NCBI GenBank assembly: GCA_040754475.1 | Contig: JBFMCN010000007.1 | Span: 1 to 64,000, forward strand | Source of the DNA: JAJPHY01 sp040754475 | Lineage (GTDB): Bacteria > Actinomycetota > UBA4738 > HRBIN12 | Direction: 5' to 3' | DNA: 64,000 bases | In this document: positions 42,835 to 51,323 of the stretch, in pieces | How positions within the stretch are numbered: the stretch's first letter is position 1 | Layout: each line of letters starts with the position of its first letter | Translations under genes and position numbers: made by a program | Notes under the pieces: model-generated | The model's input: only the letters and a program-made list of their open reading frames with translations | Database searches by the model: none | What the model was told of the DNA's origin: nothing

Positions 42835-43953
42835 TCAGGCGGTGTCTGCCTCTCGGTCCCCCTCCGCCCGCCACCTGGCCTGCAGGCGCTTCATCAGTTC
42901 CGGCATCGTGGTGTACTCGAGCTCGTCCAGACCGATCCGGTGTGGCTCGAATGGACCCATCCGCCGCATGTAGTCGGCGGTTCGGAGCGCGATCTGCCGG
43001 GCGCGGTCGAAGCCCAGATCGGCGAACATGTCTCGGGGGCCGTTGAGCCTCCCGTCCTTCACCTGGAAGCCGAGCGCGACGATTCGCGGCGGCCCGTCGA
43101 ATCGGGACGGCGTGGCGTCCTCGATGCTCGTCGGCATGAGCGGCCCGAAGTGCGAACCGCGCATCCATCCTGCCACCAGATGTGGGAATGCGAAGGGCTC
43201 GAGCACCTCGCCGACGGCAGGTAGGCCGCTCTGACACCGGACGATGAGCACGGGGTCGTCCTTACCCACGTACCGCCCGGCCATGAGGGACAGACGCTGG
43301 GTGGACGTGGCGGCCGCCACGATCCCGTCGCTTCGGGAGCGAACGCGCCTGATCACGAAGCTGTGGGGAGCACCGACCAGCATCAGCAAGTCGTAGTAGT
43401 CCTCGGGCGTTCGCAGATCGACCGCTTGGTCCTCCTTGAGGTCGAGGACCTCGAACTCGAACCCGGAGTGCAACTTGGGGTCGATCACGAGACCGATGGA
43501 GGAGAACGGGTCGGCGAACATCCTGGACAGGGGGAGGTTGAAGGCGCCGGGCTCGGTCTTGTCCGCCAGGAACACGAGGACTGGTTCGCTCGGCCGCTCG
43601 ACGAAGGTCATCTCCGCGTAGCCCGGCCCCATGCCTCGCAGGTTGCCGCTGAAGGCGTCGGTCAGGAGGTCCTGCCCGGCTCCGTACATCCCGAGCCTCG
43701 TAGCCACCTCGGTGGTCGCCTTGAAGACGTCCCAGGCAAACCCGTGGACGCGCTCGCTGTTGGCGCCGTGCTGGTGCGTCAGGATGAGAGCGAGGTCGTC
43801 TCCGACACGGTTCACCTGTCCGTCGATCACGAGGCCCGCATCCACGGCCTCACGTACTCGCTCCCTCGCCACTTGAACCATCTCGGGGTGGACCTCGGTG
43901 TGACCCACGAAACCGCCGGTATCGGCCTTGATAACGGACAGCGTGACCTCCAT
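42835..43953 (-). CDS. fbp: Fructose-1,6-bisphosphatase, archaeal (class V) type
   Basis: A 372-residue enzyme matching the archaeal FBP aldolase/phosphatase family, which forms fructose 6-phosphate from triose phosphates or FBP during gluconeogenesis. Family segments seen are LSVIKADTGGFVGH at the N-terminus (metal-binding Asp and His), ILTHQHGANSE with metal ligands, FDVFKATTE-like AWDVFKATTEVA, GMYGAGQDLL and FADKTEPGAFNLP. AAGGAGG lies four bases before the ATG; a GTG just upstream is the alternative. Whether aldolase activity is retained cannot be told here. Confidence 0.88.
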   Translation of the reverse strand: MEVTLSVIKADTGGFVGHTEVHPEMVQVARERVREAVDAGLVIDGQVNRVGDDLALILTHQHGANSERVHGFAWDVFKATTEVATRLGMYGAGQDLLTDAFSGNLRGMGPGYAEMTFVERPSEPVLVFLADKTEPGAFNLPLSRMFADPFSSIGLVIDPKLHSGFEFEVLDLKEDQAVDLRTPEDYYDLLMLVGAPHSFVIRRVRSRSDGIVAAATSTQRLSLMAGRYVGKDDPVLIVRCQSGLPAVGEVLEPFAFPHLVAGWMRGSHFGPLMPTSIEDATPSRFDGPPRIVALGFQVKDGRLNGPRDMFADLGFDRARQIALRTADYMRRMGPFEPHRIGLDELEYTTMPELMKRLQARWRAEGDREADTA

Positions 43954-44042
43954 CACTCCTCCTTGAGTCGCACGACTCCAGGCTGGCGCTGTTCGCCCGC
44001 GTCAGTCAGGGTCGAGGGGTCCGGGACCGGCGGGACGGTCGG

Positions 44043-44081
44043 CCGTCCCCGCGGGGCCGTTGGGACCGCCCCGCGGGACGG
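44043..44081 (-). terminator. Hairpin downstream of the YHS gene
   Basis: CCGTCCC-C-GCGGGGC pairs with GCCCCGCGGGACGG over 14 base pairs with one bulged C and a ten-base loop. It lies between the end of the YHS gene and the start of the FBPase gene, both read on the minus strand. No T-run is present. Confidence 0.5.
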
Positions 44082-44108
44082 CAGCGCTGGGTCAGGTGAC
44101 TGCACCGC

Positions 44109-44252
44109 TCAGGGCAGGTAGGAGGGGGGATCTTCCGCGAAGTCCTCCATGCACCCCTCGGAGCAGAAGTAGTACGTCGTCCCCTCGTGCTCGTGTTTCC
44201 ACTCGGCGGTTGCCGGGTCCACCTCCATGCCGCAAACGGGATCGATCTCCAC
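44109..44252 (-). CDS. YHS domain protein
   Basis: A 47-residue protein that is essentially one YHS domain: DPVCGMEVDP, the central Tyr-rich YYFCSEGC and FAEDPPSYL. YHS domains bind metal, usually through these cysteines, and accompany copper ATPases and metal-dependent enzymes. The GTG start has GAGGAGG eight bases upstream. No metal transporter is adjacent, so its role here is open. Confidence 0.85.
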   Translation of the reverse strand: MEIDPVCGMEVDPATAEWKHEHEGTTYYFCSEGCMEDFAEDPPSYLP

Positions 44253-44365
44253 GGCAGGAACCTCCTCAAGTTGGCTGGGGGAACACCCGAAGGATACGCT
44301 CGAGACAGGGCTGCGAAGGCCGCAGACCGGTCGGTCGTTGCCGCGGCGAGTGGCGGGAGCCTCGG

Positions 44366-45031
44366 ATGATGGAGCAGCGGACGTCTTCGGGTGGCCTCGC
44401 ACCCGCGCTCGCGATCCTCGGAGGCGTGCTGGTCATGGCTGGATCGGTCCTGGACTGGGCGACGGCTTCGGCCGGAGGGTTCAGCACGTCGGCCAAGGGG
44501 ATCAACGGTTGGGAAGGGAAGGTCACGATCGTCTGTGGGATCTCCATGGTCATCGCGGGCGTTTCTTCCTTCGTCGGCGCGACCGGAGGCAAGAACCGGC
44601 TGCGGGTGTCTGCGCTGGTAGGAGGGGCGGGGGCGGCCGCGATCAGCATCTACAGCGCGATGAGCGCCGAGGATCAGGTGATCGACGGAGTTGCCACAGA
44701 GCTGGCCAAGCAGCAGGCCGTCGCAGTCGAAATCGCCCGTGCGGCGGTCCAGGAAGCGATCGACCGGGGGCAGTTCGCGGTCTCGCTCGAGATAGGGATC
44801 TACTTGGTGATCGTCGGCGGGATCATCGGGATCGTCGCGGCGATCCTTGCGATGATGTCCCGCTCGGCCGCCCCACGTGCGCCGGCTCCCGCCGCGGGAC
44901 TGACCGGCTGGTCCGCACCCGCCGCTCCGTACATACGTCCGCCCATGCCCTCCGACCAGGAATCCGCGAGCGAGAAATCCATCGGCGACGGGTTCTCAGA
45001 GGGTAGACTGCCCCCACCACCACCCAACTAG
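44366..45031 (+). CDS. Multi-pass membrane protein, function unknown
   Basis: A 221-residue protein with about four membrane segments (APALAILGGVLVMAGSVLDW; VTIVCGISMVIAGVSSFVG; a weaker one near 85-100; and IGIYLVIVGGIIGIVAAIL) and a Pro-rich C-terminal tail ending LPPPPPN. I recognise no family. GGGAG lies six bases before the ATG. It is two bases from the YjbQ gene and divergent from the YHS gene. Confidence 0.72.
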   Translation: MMEQRTSSGGLAPALAILGGVLVMAGSVLDWATASAGGFSTSAKGINGWEGKVTIVCGISMVIAGVSSFVGATGGKNRLRVSALVGGAGAAAISIYSAMSAEDQVIDGVATELAKQQAVAVEIARAAVQEAIDRGQFAVSLEIGIYLVIVGGIIGIVAAILAMMSRSAAPRAPAPAAGLTGWSAPAAPYIRPPMPSDQESASEKSIGDGFSEGRLPPPPPN

Positions 45032-45033
45032 CC

Positions 45034-45438
45034 ATGCGTACGACAGAGATCCAGATCGAGACCGAGGGTCGGCGAGTGGTCGACATCACTCCGCTTGTGC
45101 GCCGTTTCGTCGCGGAAGGAAACGAGAGCGGGATCTTGAACATCTTCCTGCCGCACGCAACCGCCGGCCTCGGGCTGATGGAGACGGGATCGGGCTCCGA
45201 AGAGGATCTTGAGGAGCTGATGGAGCGGCTGATGCCGCGCGACGACAGGTACGTGCATCGCCTGGGCTCGCGCGGGCACGGCGGTGACCACCTGCTCCCG
45301 GTGCTCGCAGCCCCGTCTCTCGTTCTGCCCGTGGAGGACGGGGAGCTGGCGATCGGCACGTGGCAGAGTGTTGTCGTCGTGGATCCGAACCTCGAGAACA
45401 ATCGTCGCCGCGTCAAGATGTTGATGCTGCCAGGCTGA
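45034..45438 (+). CDS. yjbQ: YjbQ/UPF0047 family protein
   Basis: A 134-residue YjbQ-family beta-barrel protein. The conserved LPHATAGLGLMETG and NLENNRRRVKMLML-type ends are visible, together with the HGGDHLLPVLAAPSLVLPV stretch carrying the conserved His. The E. coli homologue has weak thiamine-phosphate synthase activity, but the physiological role is unsettled. It converges with the GroES-like gene after a 12-base gap. Confidence 0.9.
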   Translation: MRTTEIQIETEGRRVVDITPLVRRFVAEGNESGILNIFLPHATAGLGLMETGSGSEEDLEELMERLMPRDDRYVHRLGSRGHGGDHLLPVLAAPSLVLPVEDGELAIGTWQSVVVVDPNLENNRRRVKMLMLPG

Positions 45439-45450
45439 CCGCCCGGCGGA

Positions 45451-45810
45451 CTAGAGGTACTGGCCGGGGGCGAGTTCCCTGCCGTCCATGCGCGACGCGA
45501 CGGCCTGAACGTCGCGTTCACGGAGCAGCAGGTACTCCTCGCCGTTCAGCTCGACCTCGAGCCCCGCTTGGGGCAGGAACAGGATGCGGTCGCCCACCTT
45601 CGTGGCCCGAACGTCGGGGCCCACGAGCGCAACCTGCCCCCACGTGCATCGCTTAGGAGCGGGCGCGGCCGTGGCCGGGATCAGCAGACCTCCGCGCGAC
45701 TTGCGCTCGCCGTGGTCGGGGTGCTGGACGACGATGCGGTCTCCCGTGAGACGAATCTCCTCGTTGCGCTTGCGGCGAGCGCTCGGCGACGTGGTGGCAG
45801 AACGAGGCAT
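45451..45810 (-). CDS. Divergent GroES-like (Cpn10 family) co-chaperone
   Basis: A 119-residue protein whose core (about 20-110) follows Cpn10: the DRIVVQH first strand, a mobile-loop region with SRGGLLIPATA, WGQVALVGP, KVGDRILFLPQAGLEVEL and GEEYLLLRERDVQAV. It differs from ordinary GroES by an N-terminal Arg/Ser extension, a longer insertion after the mobile loop and a C-terminal tail. The ATG lies nine bases after TAGAAT (45820-45825, minus strand). It is not linked to groL and has no CIRCE element, so it may be a specialised partner. Confidence 0.82.
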   Translation of the reverse strand: MPRSATTSPSARRKRNEEIRLTGDRIVVQHPDHGERKSRGGLLIPATAAPAPKRCTWGQVALVGPDVRATKVGDRILFLPQAGLEVELNGEEYLLLRERDVQAVASRMDGRELAPGQYL

Positions 45811-45913
45811 ACGGGTGCGATTCTAGCTGCGCCCGGCCGATTCCCCCGTCCCGCCGGGCAACGTCGGTGCTTCCACGCAGGGGGTGGCAAGGCTCTGTAG
45901 GATGCCTCGCGCG

Positions 45914-46771
45914 ATGGAAGCGAAGAAGGTCCTGAAGGAAGCGGTCAAGAGCCTCAAGGCCTCGAAGGCGATCGACCACTGGCAGAAGGACCGAGAGGCG
46001 ATCGAGTCGGAGGATCTCCTCACGCACGCCATGGGCGTGGACGAGATCGATCCGGAGGACGAGGTGCCGGCCGGTGTCCTCCGGAGGTTCGAGCGGATGG
46101 TCGCCCGTCGAGCGACCGGCGAGCCGGTCCAGTTCATCAAGGGATACTCCGAGTTCCGGGGCCTCAAGCTGATCTCAAGACCCGGGGTGTTCGTGCCGCG
46201 CGACTCGACCGAGTTCCTTGCGGAGCAAGCGATCCGGCGCCTTCGACGGCGCAAGCGGCCGATCGCAGTAGACCTCGCTACAGGTGGGGGGCCGGTGGCG
46301 CTGGCCGTCGCGCACGAGACGAGGCGTGTACGGGTCTACGGCACGGACGTATCCACGGCCGCAGTCCGTATGGCTCGGAAGAACGCCGAACGCCTGCGGC
46401 TGCGAGCGACGTTTGTGACCGGAGACCTGTTCGGCGGCCTTCCAGAGGGCCTGGTCGGCAAGGTCGATGTCGTCACGCTCCATCCCCCGTACGTCGCAAA
46501 GCGGGAGTTGAAGGATCTGCCGCTCGAGATTCGGAAGTTCGAGCCGGTCCATACTCTCACCGATCACAGCGAGGACGGGCTCGGCTTGATCGAGCGCGCC
46601 GCCGCCGAGTCGCACGAGTGGCTCCGCAAGGGTGGCTGGCTTCTGATCGAGGTGAGCCCGGACCGTGCCAGGTCGGTTGCGCGTATCCTGCGCGCGCATG
46701 GGTTCCGCGACGTGCGGAGCACGGCCGGCGGAGAGCTGAAGGTCACTCGGGTCGTCGTCGGACGTCTTTGA
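45914..46771 (+). CDS. PrmC/HemK-like class I methyltransferase
   Basis: A 285-residue protein with the PrmC layout: an N-terminal helical domain (to about 80) with GEPVQFIKGYSEFRGLKLI (PrmC-like GxPxQYIxG), and a SAM-binding domain with DLATGGGPVALAVA (motif I) and YGTDVS. The catalytic tetrapeptide is HPPY instead of the usual NPPY. The enzyme family methylates the Gln of the release-factor GGQ motif; with His in place of Asn the target may differ. The ATG at 45914 lies ten bases after TAGGAT (45898-45903). Confidence 0.8.
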   Translation: MEAKKVLKEAVKSLKASKAIDHWQKDREAIESEDLLTHAMGVDEIDPEDEVPAGVLRRFERMVARRATGEPVQFIKGYSEFRGLKLISRPGVFVPRDSTEFLAEQAIRRLRRRKRPIAVDLATGGGPVALAVAHETRRVRVYGTDVSTAAVRMARKNAERLRLRATFVTGDLFGGLPEGLVGKVDVVTLHPPYVAKRELKDLPLEIRKFEPVHTLTDHSEDGLGLIERAAAESHEWLRKGGWLLIEVSPDRARSVARILRAHGFRDVRSTAGGELKVTRVVVGRL

Positions 46772-46800
46772 CGCCCAGCCAGGTGGAGGTGTGTGCCGCT

Positions 46801-47391
46801 GTGAGGAATGCATCACGGAATAGCCGGATCCTCAGTGTGGGCGGCGTCGCGGCAGTCGCCGTCACTTGTGGGGTCATGCTTCTGGGCTGTGCGACGGACA
46901 ACGGCGGGAGCACGGGCACATCGGGCTCCGGGCGGGTTCGGGTCGCGGGGCCGGCGCGGACCAGCTTGTTCGAGCCCGGGGAGGAGGTCCCGAGCTTCTC
47001 AGCTCCGGCGCTTGGGGGCGGCCGGATCGAATGGGAGACTTACCGGGGGCGGCCCGTCGTCCTTGTTCTCTGGATGCTTTCGTGCCCCCACTGCCGGGCC
47101 GAGCTGCCAGTCCTCGCCAGCGTGGCGAAGGACTTCACGAACGTGGCTTTGGTCGCGATCACGTGCGGGATCGGACAGGGCGAGTTGTCTTCGGTTGAGG
47201 AGTACATGGAAGACGGCGGGCTAACGTTCCCGGTCGCTGTGGACGACGAGAGCGACACGCTGGCTCGGGCTTTCGGCATTCGGTACGTCCCGACCATCTA
47301 CTTCGTGGAATCGGACGGGAGAGTGTTCCGCGTGGTCGAAGGGGAGTCACCCGAGGCGACACTCCGGGGGCTGTTCGAGGCGCTCGACTGA
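46801..47391 (+). CDS. TlpA/ResA-like thioredoxin-fold lipoprotein
   Basis: A 196-residue lipoprotein. The signal peptide ends in the lipobox LLGC (Cys30). The thioredoxin-like domain begins near 60 with VPSFSAPALGGG and has the redox pair CPHC at 95-98, then YVPTIYFVES with the cis-Pro. It probably reduces disulfides outside the membrane, for example in cytochrome c maturation or protein quality control. GGAGGTG lies nine bases before the GTG at 46801; other GTGs lie six and four codons upstream. Confidence 0.88.
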   Translation: MRNASRNSRILSVGGVAAVAVTCGVMLLGCATDNGGSTGTSGSGRVRVAGPARTSLFEPGEEVPSFSAPALGGGRIEWETYRGRPVVLVLWMLSCPHCRAELPVLASVAKDFTNVALVAITCGIGQGELSSVEEYMEDGGLTFPVAVDDESDTLARAFGIRYVPTIYFVESDGRVFRVVEGESPEATLRGLFEALD

Positions 47392-47418
47392 CCCGGCGCT
47401 CGTCTCTTGCCCCGGTGC

Positions 47419-48450
47419 TCAGCCGCCGATCATCGACATGCTGCGCTCGGGCCGAAGGAAATCCGGGTGGTTGATCCGGTGGCCCGACCACTTGCGCCGC
47501 AGACTTATGCGGATAAGGAGGGCGATCTCGTCGTCGGCGGCCCCCGAGCGCAGTGGTGCGCGCAGGTCGGTCTCCTCGAGGGCGAACAGACATGCGCGGA
47601 GCTGGCCCTCGGCCGTGAGGCGGATGCGGTTGCAGCCGTCGCAGAACGGCTCGGTCACCGGTGAGATCACGCCGATTCCGCCGGGTGCGCCGTCGGCGAA
47701 GACGAAGCTCGTGGCCGGGTCGTTGTCGCGGGCGATGGCAACGAGGGGGTACACGCGGTCGATCGCCTCGACGATCGATGCCGATGGGACGACCTTGGCC
47801 CGCTCCCAGGCGCGTTCTGCGTCGAGCGGCATGTACTCGATGAACCGCACCGTGTAGCCGGCCTCCCTCGCCCAGCGGGCGAAGTCGACGACCTCGTCCT
47901 CGTTCCGGCCCCTGATCACGACGCTGTTGATCTTCCGGGGGGCGAGGCCCGCGGCGCGGGCGGGGCGGCGGCCCGCCCGCGCCCTCTCGAGCGCGTCTCG
48001 CCGTGTCATCTCGGCGAAGCGGTGGCGCATGAGCGAGTCGCACGACACAGTGACACGGTCGAGGCCGGCCTCGGCGAGGGGTCCGGCCAGGCGATCGAGA
48101 AGCAAGCCGTTCGTGGTCATCGAGATGTCGAGGTTGGGCCCCGCGCGCCGGAACATCCGGATCAGATCGGGGAGCTCGGCCCGGACGGTGGGCTCGCCAC
48201 CCGTGACCTTGACCGAGCGCACGCCCAGCGAGACGAAGATCTCCAAGAGCCGGGAGAGCTCCTCGAACGTGAGCAGCTCCCTCCGCGGCAGCCACCGCAG
48301 CCCGTTCGACGGCATGCAGTACGTGCAGCGGAGGTTGCAGCGATCGGTCACGGATACGCGCAGGTCATCCACCACGCGCCCGAACCCGTCCACGAGCGGA
48401 CCGATTGCCGGCGCAGGGGTCGAGGGCGGTCTCAAGCCGACGTTGCTCAT
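47419..48450 (-). CDS. moaA: GTP 3',8-cyclase (molybdenum cofactor)
   Basis: MoaA (343 residues) is a radical-SAM enzyme that converts GTP to 3',8-cH2GTP in the first Moco step. The SAM cluster ligands are Cys38, Cys42 and Cys45 (CNLRCTYC), with VTGGEPTVR after them. The C-terminal cluster motif is FCDGCNRIRLT...ACLF, and the protein ends in the conserved Gly-Gly (SMIGG). The segment around ERARAGRRPARAAG is unusually Arg/Ala-rich for the family. I chose the ATG at 48450; the frame is open to 48486. It is divergent from the mogA/moaB gene; moaC, moaD and moaE are not in the window. Confidence 0.93.
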   Translation of the reverse strand: MSNVGLRPPSTPAPAIGPLVDGFGRVVDDLRVSVTDRCNLRCTYCMPSNGLRWLPRRELLTFEELSRLLEIFVSLGVRSVKVTGGEPTVRAELPDLIRMFRRAGPNLDISMTTNGLLLDRLAGPLAEAGLDRVTVSCDSLMRHRFAEMTRRDALERARAGRRPARAAGLAPRKINSVVIRGRNEDEVVDFARWAREAGYTVRFIEYMPLDAERAWERAKVVPSASIVEAIDRVYPLVAIARDNDPATSFVFADGAPGGIGVISPVTEPFCDGCNRIRLTAEGQLRACLFALEETDLRAPLRSGAADDEIALLIRISLRRKWSGHRINHPDFLRPERSMSMIGG

Positions 48451-48572
48451 GCCTAGGGTGACCAGCGTAACGGTTACAGCCTCCAACGGCCGAGCGTGCT
48501 CGGGGCGCTGGCGGCCGCTGCCGGCTGAGGCGTACGTGAGCCGCCAGCCGCGCGGTCTGGCAGGATAGACGC

Positions 48573-49079
48573 GTGGATTCGGAAGGGTTCCGGACCGCGG
48601 TGGTTACCGTCTCCGACGGCGTGTCTGGGGGCACCCGGACGGACGAGTCCGGCGATCTCGCTGGCTCGATGCTGTCAGACGCCGGCTTCGAGGTCGCCGA
48701 GCGCTCTGTCGTTCCCGACGAGCGCCCATGGATCGAGTCCATGCTGGTGGGACTGGCCGAACGCGGATTCAGCCTCGTCGTGACGACGGGAGGCACGGGG
48801 TTCGGGCCCCGCGACGTCACTCCTGAGGCGACACGCGCCGTCATCGACCGGGAGGCGCCGGGCCTGGCCGAGCTCATGCGGCGCGTGGGCCTGGAGAAGA
48901 CGCCGATGGCGGCTCTGTCCCGCGGCGTCGCCGGCTGCCGTGCGGGGACGCTGATCCTGAACCTGCCGGGCAGCCCGAAGGGTGTCCGCGAGAGCCTCGA
49001 GGCCGTGCTTCCGATCCTGTTCCATGCGCTGGAGCTGCTCGCGGGGAGGACCTGCACCCATCCGCCGGGGTGCGCGTGA
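48573..49079 (+). CDS. MogA/MoaB family molybdopterin adenylyltransferase
   Basis: A 168-residue protein of the MogA/MoaB fold, which adenylylates molybdopterin before molybdate insertion. The signature TTGGTGFGPRDVTPEAT is intact and the N-terminal VVTVSDGVSGGTRTDESG and the C-terminal LNLPGSPKGVRESLEAVLP are typical. MogA and MoaB cannot be separated by eye. The GTG start lies six bases after CAGGAT (48561-48566), a leaderless-type layout. Confidence 0.92.
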   Translation: MDSEGFRTAVVTVSDGVSGGTRTDESGDLAGSMLSDAGFEVAERSVVPDERPWIESMLVGLAERGFSLVVTTGGTGFGPRDVTPEATRAVIDREAPGLAELMRRVGLEKTPMAALSRGVAGCRAGTLILNLPGSPKGVRESLEAVLPILFHALELLAGRTCTHPPGCA

Positions 49080-49107
49080 GCGCCCCGCGTGGGCCTCGGA
49101 GCTTCCG

Positions 49108-49866
49108 GTGAGCAAGAGCCCGCGCCACGTCCGGAAGAACCGGCGGTTCTGGGACCACCTGAGCGATGAGTACCAGGCGCTGCACGCGCGCCAGCTCAAC
49201 CGCTGGGACCGCCCCGTCTGGGGGGTGTGGTCGATCCCGGAATCCAAGCTACAGGTGCTCGGCGACGTCGCCGGCAAGGACGTCCTGGAGTTCGGCTGCG
49301 GCGGCGGGCAGTGGTCGATCTACCTCTCGCGGATGGGTGCCCGACCGGTCGGGTTGGATCTGTCGATCGGGCAGCTCCGACACGCCAAGCGGCTGATGGC
49401 GGAGGCCGGGGTGTGGTTTCCGATCGTGAGCGCGAACGCCGAGCGGGCGCCGTTCGCGGACGAGAGCTTCGACGTCGTGTTCTGCGACCACGGGGCGATG
49501 ACGTTCGCCGATCCTCGTCGCACCGTGCCGGAGGCGTCGCGCCTGCTCCGGCCGGGCGGCCTGTTCGCCTTCAACATCGCCAGCTCGTTGATCTTCCTGT
49601 GCTGGGACACCGAAGGGGAACGGGCAGACGAGAGGCTGCACCGCGACTACTTCGGCATGCACAAGTGGGACGAGGAATCTGTGGACTTCCAGCTTCCATA
49701 CGGCGAGTGGATCCGGCTCTTCCGCTCGAACGGGTTGGAAGTCGAGGACCTGATCGAGCCACGCCCGGGCCCCAGGGCCAGGAGCACATACGACCTGGCC
49801 ACCCTCGAGTGGGCCCGGCGGTTCCCCGCGGAGAGCATCTGGAAGCTCCGCAAGCGGGTCGCCTAG
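49108..49866 (+). CDS. Class I SAM-dependent methyltransferase
   Basis: A 252-residue methyltransferase of the UbiE/type-11 kind. Motif I is VLEFGCGGGQWSIYLSRMGA, followed by GLDLSIGQL, the SFDVVFCDHG core and LLRPGGLFAFNIAS. The N-terminal NRRFWDHLSDEYQALH is shared by many small-molecule methyltransferases. The substrate is unknown. GGAG lies six bases before the GTG start. It lies 28 bases after the Moco gene and one base before the sulfatase. Confidence 0.85.
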   Translation: MSKSPRHVRKNRRFWDHLSDEYQALHARQLNRWDRPVWGVWSIPESKLQVLGDVAGKDVLEFGCGGGQWSIYLSRMGARPVGLDLSIGQLRHAKRLMAEAGVWFPIVSANAERAPFADESFDVVFCDHGAMTFADPRRTVPEASRLLRPGGLFAFNIASSLIFLCWDTEGERADERLHRDYFGMHKWDEESVDFQLPYGEWIRLFRSNGLEVEDLIEPRPGPRARSTYDLATLEWARRFPAESIWKLRKRVA

Positions 49867-49867
49867 C

Positions 49868-51274
49868 GTGCGACGGGGTGCCGAGCCTCGCGAGCCCGCC
49901 GTCGCGGTGGTCCTCGCCGTTGTGGTCCTGGCGGTCGCGGCGTTCAGGCCGTTCCCGCAGGTCCCCACCGATCTCCGGCCGAACATCGTAGTGATCCTGT
50001 CGGACGACCAGTCATTCGACTCCCTGCCTCACGACCCGCCGGTGATGCCACGGCTGCAGGCGACGATCGACGATCACAACGGCCACTGGGTCTCCTTTCC
50101 GAACGCGTTCGTGAGCACGCCGCTCTGCTGCCCTTCGCGCGCGACGATCCTCACCGGCCGGTACTCGCACAACACGGGCGTGCAGACGAACGACCTGGCC
50201 GACCTTCTCGACGATGGCTCGACCGTGGCCACCTGGCTGCAGGGCGCCGGCTACTACACCGGCCTGTTCGGCAAGTACCTGAACGGCTATCCGTTCGGGT
50301 ACTCGACCTTCGTGCCCCCGGGATGGGACAGGTGGCTGGGGCGGCTACAGGCGGGCCAGTCGTCGCTTTACTACAACTACGTCCTTGTCGATCAAGGATT
50401 CCCTGTAGCCCACGGGAGCGCCCCCTCCGATTACTCGACCGACGTCCACGCCGCGGCCGCCGCGGACTTCATCCGAACCGCTCCCGCGGACCGACCGTTC
50501 TTTCTGGCGGTGACCCCGTCCGGGCCGCACCGCCCGTGGACTCCCGCGCCGCGGGACACCGGTGCGTACGCCGACATGGCGATAGCAGCGCCGGGGAGCA
50601 TCGGTGAGGGCGACGTGTCGGACAAGCCGGCGTGGGTGCGGGCGCTGCGCCCGATGTCCCGCGAGCGTCTCCAGCAGCTCGACGGGATCCACAGGCGGTC
50701 GTTCGAGACGCTCCGATCCGTCGACCGGCTCGTGGCGGGCGTGGTGAAGGCGCTGCGTAGGCGCGGAGCGCTCGACCGAACGATCATCTTCTTCCTCACC
50801 GACAACGGCTTCTCCTTCGGCGCGCACAGGTGGACGAGCAAGGGCTGCCCTTACGAAGAGTGCGTCCGTACGCCGTTCTTCGTGCGGGTGCCCGGGGCTG
50901 TTGCCCGCGTGGACGGGCACTTGATCTCGAACGTGGATCTGGCGCCCACGTTCGCCGAGCTGGCCGGGAGTGCCCCGGCCTCTCCCGTGGACGGTCGGAG
51001 CCTGGTGCCGCTCCTGGAGGGCTCCACCGTGCCCGATTGGCCCGACGGCGTGCTCCTTGAGTACGTGGGCGACGCTCACATTCCGCCGTGGCGGGCGATC
51101 CGCACGGAGGAGTTCGCCTACGTGGAGTACGCGACGGGCGAGCGCGAGCTCTACGACCTCACCGGGCGCCTGGGCTCCCCGGATCCCTACGAGCTGGAGA
51201 ACAGGGTCTCCGATCCCGCCTACGCGGGGCTCCGAGCCGATCTCGCGGCACGGCTAGAACGCCTCGCCGGCTGA
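49868..51274 (+). CDS. Secreted or membrane-anchored sulfatase
   Basis: A 468-residue sulfatase (alkaline phosphatase superfamily). The N-terminal hydrophobic segment (AVAVVLAVVVLAVAAFRPF) is an anchor or signal. The domain begins with NIVVILSDDQSFDSLP (calcium-binding Asp pair). The formylglycine motif CCPSRATILTGR keeps the Cys-x-Pro-Ser-Arg needed for conversion. Further ligands are in FFLTDNGFSFGAHRW. A formylglycine-generating enzyme is not in the window. It is the first of three neighbouring extracytoplasmic hydrolases. Confidence 0.9.
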   Translation: MRRGAEPREPAVAVVLAVVVLAVAAFRPFPQVPTDLRPNIVVILSDDQSFDSLPHDPPVMPRLQATIDDHNGHWVSFPNAFVSTPLCCPSRATILTGRYSHNTGVQTNDLADLLDDGSTVATWLQGAGYYTGLFGKYLNGYPFGYSTFVPPGWDRWLGRLQAGQSSLYYNYVLVDQGFPVAHGSAPSDYSTDVHAAAAADFIRTAPADRPFFLAVTPSGPHRPWTPAPRDTGAYADMAIAAPGSIGEGDVSDKPAWVRALRPMSRERLQQLDGIHRRSFETLRSVDRLVAGVVKALRRRGALDRTIIFFLTDNGFSFGAHRWTSKGCPYEECVRTPFFVRVPGAVARVDGHLISNVDLAPTFAELAGSAPASPVDGRSLVPLLEGSTVPDWPDGVLLEYVGDAHIPPWRAIRTEEFAYVEYATGERELYDLTGRLGSPDPYELENRVSDPAYAGLRADLAARLERLAG

Positions 51275-51323
51275 ACAGGCTCTCCCCGACGCGGTGCCTG
51301 GGCGTGCTGCTACTGTCTGCGCC

